Part shown: piece by piece, positions 35,704-43,318 of the stretch | How the letters are laid out: every line of letters begins with the position of its first letter | Numbering within the stretch: position 1 is the first letter of the stretch | NCBI GenBank assembly: GCA_964565935.1 | Contig: CAZMGW010000001.1 | Span: 21,273 to 85,272, forward strand | DNA from: JBAXAM01 sp964565935 | GTDB taxonomy: Bacteria > Pseudomonadota > Gammaproteobacteria > UBA9339 | Direction: 5' to 3' | DNA: 64,000 nucleotides | The notes under the pieces: model-generated | What the model was told of the DNA's origin: nothing | What the model saw: the letters and a program-made list of their open reading frames with translations, nothing else | The model's database searches: none | Program-made: the position numbers and the translations under genes

Positions 35704-37143
35704 TTAAAAAGCCTTAAATTTTCTATAAGCAAAAATCACCATTTTTAGCAAAAGCCATCCATGACTAAACCTAGAAATTTGAGTACTGCCATAAGTACGC
35801 GCAGCATATCGTACGGGAATTTCTTTGACCTTTAAATTTAATTTGCTAGCCCCAAAAATAAGATCAAAATCCCCAAAAGGATCAAACTCCCCAAAATAAC
35901 CTCTGTTTTCCGCTATTTTTAAGTAATGCTCTTTTTTAAGAGCTTTGGTACCGCATAAAGTATCGGTGAATCTTTGGTTAAGCAGGTAGCAAAAAAGCCA
36001 AGAAAACACCTTATTTGCTAATAAGTTCAAAAACTGCATAGCTTGATTTTCCATAGGATAAATCAAACGCGTTCCATTGATAAATTCCCCCTTGCCACTA
36101 ACCAATATATTATAAAACTTTGGCATGTCTTCTGGCGGGGTCGTTAAATCTGCATCAAGTATAATTAAAACATCACCGCTAGCATGCGAAAAAGCCGTTC
36201 TAACAGCATCTCCTTTCCCCTTCCCTTGCTGTTCAATGACTTTAATATCGTACTGGGGATAATTATTTATTACTTTCTTGATTTCATCTAATGTTCCATC
36301 CTGACTATGCCCTTCAACAAACAAAATCTCTAGTTTAGGACAAAAACGAGGAAGTCTATTAATGGCTGCTTCTATATTGCCTTTTTCATTGCGACAGGGA
36401 ATAACAACAGTGGCAGATAACTGTTCCATGTTTACTGGATTAGGCTCTAATCTAGCAACCACATAATTTCGCAAACAACAACTTCTGATTATAGGAAGAG
36501 GAGCAACCCACCTATTAATAAAAGAACCAATCCCCAGCAATCTTTTTGGAATAAGTTGGCGCCACTCTCGTTTTATTGGTTCAAAACCCGACAGCTGTAA
36601 CAGATTGGCAATATCTTCCATTGACAAATAGTTGTGTTGTCCTGATGGCATTTTAAGATTTGCATATTCGGCAAAGTTTAAAATAGTTTCCCACCAAGGA
36701 TTAAAATACGAAATAACAACTCTTGTTTCCGGTGAACAAAGTGTCCTTAGATTTTCTAAAGTTGTCTGGCAATCATCGACAAAACCTATGGTATCTGACA
36801 TAAGAATTATATCAAATAGGCCCATTTCCTTTAGAGACGCCAAAAATACTTTGTCTTCAATATCGCCTTCGAAAAATTTTAACCGAGGATGACGCTCCTT
36901 AGCAAAGTTTATCATTTCTTTACCAATGTCAATACCAACTCCTACAGAAGGATTTAAGGCGGCAAGATGTTCTCCTATTCCACATCCCACATCCAATATT
37001 TTTAGATTTTGTGGAATAAGAAAACGAAGATATTCAATATCTTCGGCATGAAAATACCTATTTTTCTCTAGCCAATAAATTCTTTCTGCTGCAAATTTAT
37101 TGCTAGTATCGACAACACATTGTTTCCGTTTGCTATAATTCAA
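35704..37143 (-). CDS. Fusion: SAM methyltransferase plus GT2 glycosyltransferase (dolichyl-phosphate-mannose-synthase-like)
   Basis: A 479-residue two-domain protein. Residues about 1-230 are a methyltransferase with ILDVGCGIGEHL (49-60) and GVGIDIGKEMI. Residues about 240-479 are a GT-A glycosyltransferase of family 2 starting SATVVIPCRNEKGNIEAAI, with ILDADLTTPPED as the metal-binding DxD-like motif and RYAARTYGSTQISRF near the end, as in polyprenyl-phosphate sugar synthases. The fused GT2 could make the polyprenyl-phosphate sugar used by the GT-C-like membrane proteins nearby; that is inference. The fusion is real in this sequence: a single uninterrupted frame. Confidence 0.82.
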   Translation of the reverse strand: MNYSKRKQCVVDTSNKFAAERIYWLEKNRYFHAEDIEYLRFLIPQNLKILDVGCGIGEHLAALNPSVGVGIDIGKEMINFAKERHPRLKFFEGDIEDKVFLASLKEMGLFDIILMSDTIGFVDDCQTTLENLRTLCSPETRVVISYFNPWWETILNFAEYANLKMPSGQHNYLSMEDIANLLQLSGFEPIKREWRQLIPKRLLGIGSFINRWVAPLPIIRSCCLRNYVVARLEPNPVNMEQLSATVVIPCRNEKGNIEAAINRLPRFCPKLEILFVEGHSQDGTLDEIKKVINNYPQYDIKVIEQQGKGKGDAVRTAFSHASGDVLIILDADLTTPPEDMPKFYNILVSGKGEFINGTRLIYPMENQAMQFLNLLANKVFSWLFCYLLNQRFTDTLCGTKALKKEHYLKIAENRGYFGEFDPFGDFDLIFGASKLNLKVKEIPVRYAARTYGSTQISRFSHGWLLLKMVIFAYRKFKAF

Positions 37144-37214
37144 AACCGTAATCCTCCCTCAAATTTTCGTAAACAAAAACTAGATTTAGTATAGACCAAT
37201 CTTTAAATGCCCCC

Positions 37215-38156
37215 TTATTGTTCCACCTCCTGTAGAAACCAGGTATAGGTCTTTTGTAGACCTTCATACAAAGATGTTTTTGGTGACCATCCTAGTGATA
37301 ACAATTTAGAGACATTAAGAAGTTTTCTAGGCGTTCCATCAGGCTTTCCTGCATCAAAATCAAGAAACCCCTTATATCCAATAACTTCAGAAATCATTAA
37401 AGCCAGCTCACGTATCGTACAATCCAACCCAGTACCAATATTTATAGGATCAGGAGATGAATACACCTTACATAGATAAACAAGGGCGTCAGCAAGATCA
37501 TCAACAAACAAAAATTCACGTTTTGGGGTTCCGCTACCCCAAACTAAAACTCGAGATTCACCTTTGCGTTTTGCTTCATGAATTTTTAATATAAGAGCAG
37601 GAACAACATGACTAAGATCCACATGAAATAAATCTCCTAACCCATATAAGTTTGTTGGCATAACAGATATAAAATCACAACCGTACTGCTTACGATAAGC
37701 TTGGCACAATTTTATTCCCGCGATCTTAGCAATAGCATAACTTTCATTGGTGGGCTCAAGAGAACCTGTTAATAACTCAGATTCTGATATGGGCTGCTGA
37801 GCATATTTAGGATAAATACAAGAAGACCCTAAAAAAACAACTTTTTTTACACCAATCTCATAGGCAGTATGAATAATATTAGCTTCAATTAATATATTAT
37901 TGTATAAGAATTCAGCTGGGTATGTAGCATTAGCTAGAATGCCTCCAACTTTTGCGGCTGCAAGAAAAATGATTTCAGGTTTATTGTCCCTCATCCATTT
38001 TTCAGTTTGCTCTTGCCGACACAAATCAAGATGTGCTCGATCGGCTGTAAGTATAATGCAGTTTTCTTCTTGAAGTCTGCGGACTAAGGCAGAACCGACC
38101 ATTCCGTGATGCCCAGCAACCCAAACTTTTTTATTAATCAAAGAGAGTTTAGTCAT
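37215..38156 (-). CDS. fcl: GDP-L-fucose synthase
   Basis: A 313-residue SDR bifunctional epimerase-reductase that turns GDP-4-keto-6-deoxymannose into GDP-L-fucose using NADPH. The cofactor motif is VAGHHGMVGSALVRRL (about 13-28); GSSCIYPKYAQQPI, the catalytic YAIAK and PTNLYG are all family hallmarks. Length is normal for the family (about 310-320). Its start overlaps gmd by 8 bases, so the two are coupled. Confidence 0.93.
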   Translation of the reverse strand: MTKLSLINKKVWVAGHHGMVGSALVRRLQEENCIILTADRAHLDLCRQEQTEKWMRDNKPEIIFLAAAKVGGILANATYPAEFLYNNILIEANIIHTAYEIGVKKVVFLGSSCIYPKYAQQPISESELLTGSLEPTNESYAIAKIAGIKLCQAYRKQYGCDFISVMPTNLYGLGDLFHVDLSHVVPALILKIHEAKRKGESRVLVWGSGTPKREFLFVDDLADALVYLCKVYSSPDPINIGTGLDCTIRELALMISEVIGYKGFLDFDAGKPDGTPRKLLNVSKLLSLGWSPKTSLYEGLQKTYTWFLQEVEQ

Positions 38157-39243
38157 GCCAATTACGCCGATTGCGCTCTAATTCAATAACTCTCATATCT
38201 TCTTTAACCATTTCTTGAACTAAATCATTAAAAGAAGTCTTGCTTTCCCAACCTAATATTCTCTTGGCTTTCGTCGGATCTCCAAGAAGCGAATCAACTT
38301 CTGTTGGCCTAAAATATCGTTGATCTATCTTTACAAGAACATCCCCTGTTTTAGAATCCACTCCTTGTTCCTGCATACCACCACCCCTCCATTCAACTGA
38401 TCTACCAACAACAGAAAAAGCAATTTCAACAAATTCTCTAACAGAATGAGTTTCTCCTGTTGCCAAAACATAATCATCAGGGTTTTTTTGTTGGAGCATT
38501 AACCACATACCTTCTGCATAGTCTTTTGCATGACCCCAATCGCGTTTCGCATCGAGATTACCAAGGTAAATGCAACTTTGATATCCCCTTTCAATTGAAG
38601 CAATTCCTCTAGTGATCTTACGAGTCACAAAAGTCTCTCCTCTTAAAGGACTTTCATGATTAAATAAGATTCCATTTGATGCGTGAATATTGTAGGCCTC
38701 TCGATAGTTCACAACGATCCAATATGCATAAACTTTGGCAGCAGCATAAGGGCTTCTGGGGTAAAACGGGGTTGTTTCTTTTTGAGGAACCTGCTGTACT
38801 TTACCAAACATTTCAGAAGTAGAAGCTTGATAAAATTTGGTTTTTTGTTCTAAACCTAAAATTCTTATAGCCTCCAACACTCTCAAGACTCCTAAAGCAT
38901 CTGCATTGGCGGTATATTCAGCCGTCTCAAAGCTAACTTGAACATGGCTTTGAGCAGCCAAATTATAAATTTCTGTAGGCTTCGTTTCTTGGATAATCCG
39001 TATTAAATTAGTTGCATCTGTCATATCACCATAGTGAAGAAAGAAGCGAAGTTTATTATTCATATGAGGATCTTCATATAAAGCATCAACCCTTTCTGTA
39101 TTGAATGAAGATGACCTGCGTTTAATACCATGAACAACATACCCTTTATCAAGTAAAAACCGAGCCAAATATGCCCCATCTTGCCCGGTTACTCCTGTAA
39201 TAAGAGCCACTTTTGTTGATTCTGGAGAATGGAATTCTTTCAT
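38149..39243 (-). CDS. gmd: GDP-mannose 4,6-dehydratase
   Basis: A 364-residue SDR enzyme, first step from GDP-mannose to GDP-fucose. It has the NADP motif TGVTGQDGAYLA (about 16-27), IKRRSSSFNTERVD, NLAAQSHVQVSF, the STSEMFG segment and YAAAK catalytic residues. Length and motifs match bacterial Gmd closely. It heads the leftward unit gmd-fcl-fusion-methyltransferase-membrane protein-manC. The start has AGGA about ten bases upstream. The 155-base gap to purB holds both divergent promoters. Confidence 0.93.
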   Translation of the reverse strand: MKEFHSPESTKVALITGVTGQDGAYLARFLLDKGYVVHGIKRRSSSFNTERVDALYEDPHMNNKLRFFLHYGDMTDATNLIRIIQETKPTEIYNLAAQSHVQVSFETAEYTANADALGVLRVLEAIRILGLEQKTKFYQASTSEMFGKVQQVPQKETTPFYPRSPYAAAKVYAYWIVVNYREAYNIHASNGILFNHESPLRGETFVTRKITRGIASIERGYQSCIYLGNLDAKRDWGHAKDYAEGMWLMLQQKNPDDYVLATGETHSVREFVEIAFSVVGRSVEWRGGGMQEQGVDSKTGDVLVKIDQRYFRPTEVDSLLGDPTKAKRILGWESKTSFNDLVQEMVKEDMRVIELERNRRNWHD

Positions 39244-39357
39244 AAGAAACTATCCTAATTACCTATATTTATTCTAATATAAGCCTCATTAAACCATATA
39301 ACATGATTTTTTCCAATTTCCGTTAAGTGTTAACTCGCCATTTCTGTTTTTCTGCCT

Positions 39358-39363
39358 TATAAT
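39358..39363 (+). promoter_or_regulatory. Likely -10 box of purB
   Basis: A perfect TATAAT 35 bases before the purB start. No good -35 lies at 16-18 bases upstream, so activity would depend on other contacts. Low confidence as a promoter. Confidence 0.4.
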
Positions 39364-39398
39364 ACAAAAACATAAATCAACAATTTGGATAAATCCGT

Positions 39399-40772
39399 AT
39401 GAATTTATCATCTCTCACAGCACTAGGACCACTTGATGGCCGCTATAAAGAACAATTAACTGAAGTTGCCCCTATGTTCAGCGAATTAAATTTAATTTTG
39501 GTACGGCTGGCTATCGAAATACAGTGGCTTGAGACTTTGGCGAGCGAGCCAAAAATCAAAGAAATCAAATCCTTAGACAAAGAAAATTTAAAATTCTTGC
39601 GCAATTTAATTGAAAAATTTGACGAAAAAGATGTTTTGCGCATTAAAGAGTTAGAAAAACAAACCAATCATGACGTCAAAGCGATTGAATATTTTCTCAA
39701 AGAAAAGCTCTCAACAAACAAAAAATTAAAATATTATCAAGAGGTTGTGCATTTTGGCTGCACTTCTGATGATATCAATAACTTAAGCTATGCGGTAATA
39801 CTATCCAAGACACGTGATGACATATTGCTGCCATTTATGAAAAAAACCATATCACAATTGGAGAAAATGGCACATAGCTATGCCCAAACCCCAATGCTTG
39901 CACGCACTCATGGGCAAGCAGCCACTCCAACCACTCTTGGCAAAGAAATGGCCAATTTCACTTACCGCCTAGCCAGGCAGTTCGACTATTTGCTTACCAC
40001 CCCAATTCTAGGCAAATTCAACGGGGCTGTTGGCAATTTTAATGCGCATGTTGTTGCTTATCCTGAGATCGATTGGCCCAAAATATGCCAAAAATTTGTT
40101 GAGCAATTCGGCCTTGAATGGAATCCCTACACCACCCAAATTGAACCCCATGACTGGATAGCCGAATATTGCGACGTTTTAGCACGTTTTAACACCATTC
40201 TTACCGGTCTTTGCCGTGATATCTGGGGTTATATTTCGATAGGCTACTTCAAACAAAAAGCAAAAGCTGGCGAAGTTGGATCATCAACCATGCCACACAA
40301 AATTAACCCAATCGATTTTGAAAATGCCGAAGGTAATCTTGGAATTGCAAATGCCCTGCTACAGCATTTTTCAAGCAAGCTGCCGATTTCACGCTGGCAA
40401 AGGGATTTGACTGATTCGACCGTGATGCGCAATTTAGGAGTGGCAATTGGACATTCTGTTTTGGCATATAAATCGCTACTCAAGGGATTAAATAAGCTTG
40501 AAGTCGATAATATCACCATCAAAAAAGACCTCGATAATCACTGGGAAGTTTTAGCAGAAGCAATTCAAACCGTGATGCGCCGTTATAACGTTGAAGCACC
40601 ATATGAAAAAATGAAGGCTTTGACTCGCGGGCAAAAACTCGATCAAAAAACGTTGCACAAGTTCATTAATGCATTAAAAATACCAAAAGAAGCCAAGCAA
40701 AGATTGCTTAAACTCACACCACAAAATTACCTTGGCAAGGCATGTGAGTTGGCGAGGAAAGTTGAGTTTTAA
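39399..40772 (+). CDS. purB: Adenylosuccinate lyase
   Basis: A 457-residue member of the fumarase/aspartase superfamily, catalysing SAICAR cleavage and adenylosuccinate cleavage to AMP in purine synthesis. The N-terminus LSSLTALGPLDGRY, TNHDVKAIEYFLKEK, FGCTSDDINNL, ARTHGQAATPTTLGKEMAN and the signature GSSTMPHKINPIDFENAEG are all present, as in the E. coli-type enzyme (456 residues). It is a core gene that marks the right edge of the polysaccharide locus. Confidence 0.96.
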   Translation: MNLSSLTALGPLDGRYKEQLTEVAPMFSELNLILVRLAIEIQWLETLASEPKIKEIKSLDKENLKFLRNLIEKFDEKDVLRIKELEKQTNHDVKAIEYFLKEKLSTNKKLKYYQEVVHFGCTSDDINNLSYAVILSKTRDDILLPFMKKTISQLEKMAHSYAQTPMLARTHGQAATPTTLGKEMANFTYRLARQFDYLLTTPILGKFNGAVGNFNAHVVAYPEIDWPKICQKFVEQFGLEWNPYTTQIEPHDWIAEYCDVLARFNTILTGLCRDIWGYISIGYFKQKAKAGEVGSSTMPHKINPIDFENAEGNLGIANALLQHFSSKLPISRWQRDLTDSTVMRNLGVAIGHSVLAYKSLLKGLNKLEVDNITIKKDLDNHWEVLAEAIQTVMRRYNVEAPYEKMKALTRGQKLDQKTLHKFINALKIPKEAKQRLLKLTPQNYLGKACELARKVEF

Positions 40773-40794
40773 ATATTATGTTGTTAATAAAGTA

Positions 40795-40926
40795 GCGCAG
40801 CATGTGCATCCGAGACGATATTGTTTTGGGGCGCTATGAGGAAGGATGCCGAATGCGAGCCTACATGGAAGCACATTCACGGCGTCCCAAAAACAATATC
40901 GTCGAGCGGTGCACAAAGCTCGCGCG
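40795..40926. repeat. Imperfect palindromic element between purB and the recombinase
   Basis: ACGATATTGTTTTGGG (40815-40830) is matched inversely by CCCAAAAACAATATCGT (40886-40902), with one extra base in the run. The similarity extends outward to GCGC..GTGCA on both sides, giving arms of roughly 35-40 bases. The GC-rich middle and long inverted arms look like a small mobile or integrase-linked element, for example a recombination site. It abuts the tyrosine recombinase gene. Confidence 0.6.
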
Positions 40927-40947
40927 ATTAATGAGACTGTTCTAATT

Positions 40948-42204
40948 ATGTCCAATGAAAAAACCATACCTAAACCACTATTTGATACTATCGACAACAT
41001 CAACGAGCCAACACCAGATTGTGTTAAATCATATTTAAAATCGATAGACCTTCCTGGAGTCGAACAAGAATTTGAGCTTAGCCGCAAATTCCTGGATAGT
41101 TATAGCGGCTCTAATGACACGTTTAATGCCTATCGTCGCGAGATCGAGCGTTTTTTACATTGGTGCTGGCTGATTACTGGCAAGACCATTAAAAACATCG
41201 ATCGCAACGATATCAAACACTACTTTGATTTTTCGCAACAACCTCTAACCAGTTGGATCTCAACCAAAAACATTCACCGCTTCATTATTAAAGATGGCAT
41301 TAAAATCCACAACCCCGAGTGGCGGCCGTTTGTTGTCAGAATTTCTAAAGCCGAGCACAAACACGGCAAAATTCCCAACAGAAATGAATATAATTTAAGC
41401 AATAATTCAATTGCCGCTTTAATCGCTGTTTTAAGTACTTTTTTTACTTTTTTACAACAAGAAAGTTATATTGAAGTTAACCCAGTACAATTAGTACGCC
41501 AAAAAAGTCGCTATATTCAAAAGCAACAAACCCACAAAGTCACGCGCAAACTAAGTCAATTACAATGGCAATACGTGATTGAAAATATCGAGACCCTCGC
41601 TGACTCAGATCCTAAATTTGAACGCCATTTATTTTTAATGGCAATTTTTTATTTACTGGGTCTGCGCATTTCTGAGGTTGCTGCTTCGCAAAATCATACT
41701 CCAGTTATGTCGGATTTTGCGCCGGACAAAAATAGCCGTTGGTGGTTCACTACTATTGGTAAAGGTAATAAAGTTCGCGATGTTGCGGTGCCAGACGTTT
41801 TACTGGAAGCCTTAAAACGCTATCGCATAAGTTGTAATTTGCCACCGTTACCATCACGAGGAGAATCCACACCGCTATTTGGCAAAGAACGTGGCCATGG
41901 AAATTTAGGAACCAGGCAAGTGCGCAATCTAGTACAACAGTGTTTTGATTATGCAATCGCAAATTTACGCAAAGCGAACAAAGAAGATGCTGCCCAAGAT
42001 TTAGAAACAGCAACCGTACATTGGCTAAGACACACCGCGATTTCCGCTGATGTTGAACACCGACCGCGCGAACACGTCCGTGATGACGCTGGCCACGAAA
42101 GCTCGACTGTTACTGATCGCTACATTGATATCGATCGAATCGCGCGCCATGATTCAGCGCGGGATAAACAGTTAAAAATATCTAACATAAAGAGGCAACC
42201 ATGA
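40948..42204 (+). CDS. Tyrosine recombinase / phage-type integrase
   Basis: A 418-residue site-specific recombinase from the ATG at 40948. The frame is open back to an ATG at 40846, but those codons run through the palindrome. An N-terminal SAM-like DNA-binding domain (about 40-190) is followed by the catalytic domain with all key residues: Arg in LGLRISEVAA, Lys in GKGNKVRD, His and Arg in HWLRHTAIS, His in DAGHESSTVT and the nucleophile Tyr in DRYIDID. It ends with an ATGA overlap into fosA, so the resistance gene is translated with it. It may be the remnant of an integrated cassette or island. Confidence 0.88.
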   Translation: MSNEKTIPKPLFDTIDNINEPTPDCVKSYLKSIDLPGVEQEFELSRKFLDSYSGSNDTFNAYRREIERFLHWCWLITGKTIKNIDRNDIKHYFDFSQQPLTSWISTKNIHRFIIKDGIKIHNPEWRPFVVRISKAEHKHGKIPNRNEYNLSNNSIAALIAVLSTFFTFLQQESYIEVNPVQLVRQKSRYIQKQQTHKVTRKLSQLQWQYVIENIETLADSDPKFERHLFLMAIFYLLGLRISEVAASQNHTPVMSDFAPDKNSRWWFTTIGKGNKVRDVAVPDVLLEALKRYRISCNLPPLPSRGESTPLFGKERGHGNLGTRQVRNLVQQCFDYAIANLRKANKEDAAQDLETATVHWLRHTAISADVEHRPREHVRDDAGHESSTVTDRYIDIDRIARHDSARDKQLKISNIKRQP

Positions 42205-42611
42205 TCACCTCGATGAATCATATCACTCTTGCTGTTAGTGATATTAAACGCTCTTTTGATTTTTATCGTGATATTTTAGGTTTAAAACCACTGTGTAGCT
42301 GGGATAGCGGCGCCTACTTTTTAGTCGGCGATTTTTGGTTTTGCTTAAACACCGATCCCAACGTGCGCCCTGATCCAAGCTACACCCATTACGCATTTTC
42401 GGTAACCCAAGAAGATTTTCAATCGTTAAGTCAGCGCATTATTTCCTCTGGCGCCAAGATCTTCAAACAAAACACCTCTGAAGGTAATTCACTATATTTT
42501 CTCGATCCAGATGGCCATAAACTAGAAATCCATATCGGTGATTGGCAATCAAGAATTGCCGCAAAAAAACAAGATGCTGGCCTTTGGCAAAATATAAAGT
42601 GGTTTATATGA
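42201..42611 (+). CDS. fosA: FosA-type fosfomycin thiol transferase (VOC family)
   Basis: A 136-residue vicinal-oxygen-chelate protein whose residues match FosA rather than other glyoxalases. Metal ligands are His7 (MNHITLAV), His63 (YTHYAF) and Glu109 (KLEIHIG). The fosfomycin-phosphonate contacts Lys89, Ser93, Ser97, Tyr99 and Arg118 lie in IFKQN, SEGNSLYFLDPDG and WQSRIA, in FosA order. The enzyme adds glutathione to the fosfomycin epoxide with Mn2+. Length matches FosA (about 135). It overlaps the recombinase by four bases. Family is firm; activity on fosfomycin is predicted, not shown. Confidence 0.87.
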   Translation: MITSMNHITLAVSDIKRSFDFYRDILGLKPLCSWDSGAYFLVGDFWFCLNTDPNVRPDPSYTHYAFSVTQEDFQSLSQRIISSGAKIFKQNTSEGNSLYFLDPDGHKLEIHIGDWQSRIAAKKQDAGLWQNIKWFI

Positions 42612-42624
42612 CTTAAATTAAAAA

Positions 42625-42659
42625 AGCAAAAGGGCCCCGCCATCCCCAACTCCTTTGCT
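42625..42659. terminator. Bidirectional terminator-like hairpin between fosA and brnA
   Basis: AGCAAAAG (42625-42632) pairs imperfectly with CTTTGCT (42653-42659), closing a 20-base GC-rich loop. It is followed by a T-run on the plus strand and preceded by an A-run (the T-run for minus transcripts). It lies exactly between two converging genes. Modest stem, so moderate confidence. Confidence 0.45.
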
Positions 42660-42664
42660 GATTT

Positions 42665-42904
42665 TTACTTGTTCATACCCTCATAATGCTGCGCATATTT
42701 GTCCAAAAGAGCACGAATCATTACCTGATAAGGGGCACTCTGTTTTTCAGCTTCTTGCTTAAAATAATCAACACTGCTTTTACTTAGCAATAAAGTAACC
42801 TTGACCGTATCCTCCTTCAAAACTAGATCCTTAGGACTAGGTAAAAAATCCCTAACAATTTTTATTTTACCTATTGGCTCGTTGGTGTATTTTTTCTTGT
42901 TCAT
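42665..42904 (-). CDS. brnA: BrnA-type antitoxin
   Basis: A 79-residue basic protein from the ATG at 42904, with GGGAAGA upstream. The ending VTLLLSKSSVDYFKQEAEKQSAPYQ is a ribbon-helix-helix-like DNA-binding part, typical of BrnA. It follows and overlaps brnT by 38 bases, the standard order toxin then antitoxin. BrnA neutralises BrnT and represses the shared promoter. The frame extends to an ATG at 42937, but the internal start fits better. Confidence 0.82.
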   Translation of the reverse strand: MNKKKYTNEPIGKIKIVRDFLPSPKDLVLKEDTVKVTLLLSKSSVDYFKQEAEKQSAPYQVMIRALLDKYAQHYEGMNK

Positions 42905-43157
42905 AAATTTTCTTCCCCTTTCTCCAAAAACCGGCACCTATTATACGGATAAATCCATCTCGATAAGTAAAACGCACGGTCATAACATGTTTCTCCACTT
43001 TGCCAAAACAATAATATCTTTTTTCAAATTGGCCATGCTCTAAATCTTCAGCAATAATACGATACGGATCAAGAAAAGCTTGCTGTGCCTCATAAAAAGA
43101 AACGCCATGTTTTTCAATATTTAACTTATTTTTGTTTTCATCCCATGTAAATTCCAT
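42867..43157 (-). CDS. brnT: BrnT-type ribonuclease toxin
   Basis: A 96-residue RelE-fold toxin. The signature start MEFTWDENKNKLNIEKHGVS is the BrnT hallmark, followed by FLDPYRI, RYYCFGKV and the basic RFTYRDGFIRIIGA segment with catalytic Arg/Lys candidates. GGGA lies about eight bases upstream of the ATG. It forms a type II toxin-antitoxin operon with brnA. The product acts by RNA cleavage; known from the family. Adjacent to a recombinase, as often seen in accessory patches. Confidence 0.88.
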   Translation of the reverse strand: MEFTWDENKNKLNIEKHGVSFYEAQQAFLDPYRIIAEDLEHGQFEKRYYCFGKVEKHVMTVRFTYRDGFIRIIGAGFWRKGKKIYEQEKIHQRANR

Positions 43158-43186
43158 AGAATTATCCCATCTGTTTTAGCCATACT

Positions 43187-43214
43187 ATTATACATATTAT
43201 TATATGGATAACAA
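43187..43214 (-). promoter_or_regulatory. Promoter of brnTA with palindrome in the spacer
   Basis: On the minus strand TTGTTA (43209-43214) and TATAAT (43187-43192) are 16 bases apart, about 30 bases before brnT. The spacer contains CATAT-N4-ATATG (43193-43206), a good candidate operator for BrnA autoregulation. The boxes are seen; regulation is inferred. Confidence 0.6.
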
Positions 43215-43318
43215 GCTGGATTTTTCAACGCGACGCAAGCCACGCCCACGACACAAACACAGCAAAACACTCGCATTACTAACCGCATTGACTTAACAGA
43301 AGAAAAAGACAAACTACC

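Noticed and set aside
40846..40947. N-terminal extension of the recombinase
   Set aside because: These codons lie in the palindromic element; the conserved protein appears to start near 40948, though this is not certain.
42201..42611. Generic glyoxalase I
   Set aside because: Residue order Lys89, Ser93, Ser97, Tyr99 and Arg118 with His/His/Glu ligands is specific to FosA.
43121..43312. 63-codon minus-strand frame with a hydrophobic stretch
   Set aside because: Overlaps the brnT promoter and start in another frame; the promoter and BrnT explain the region better.
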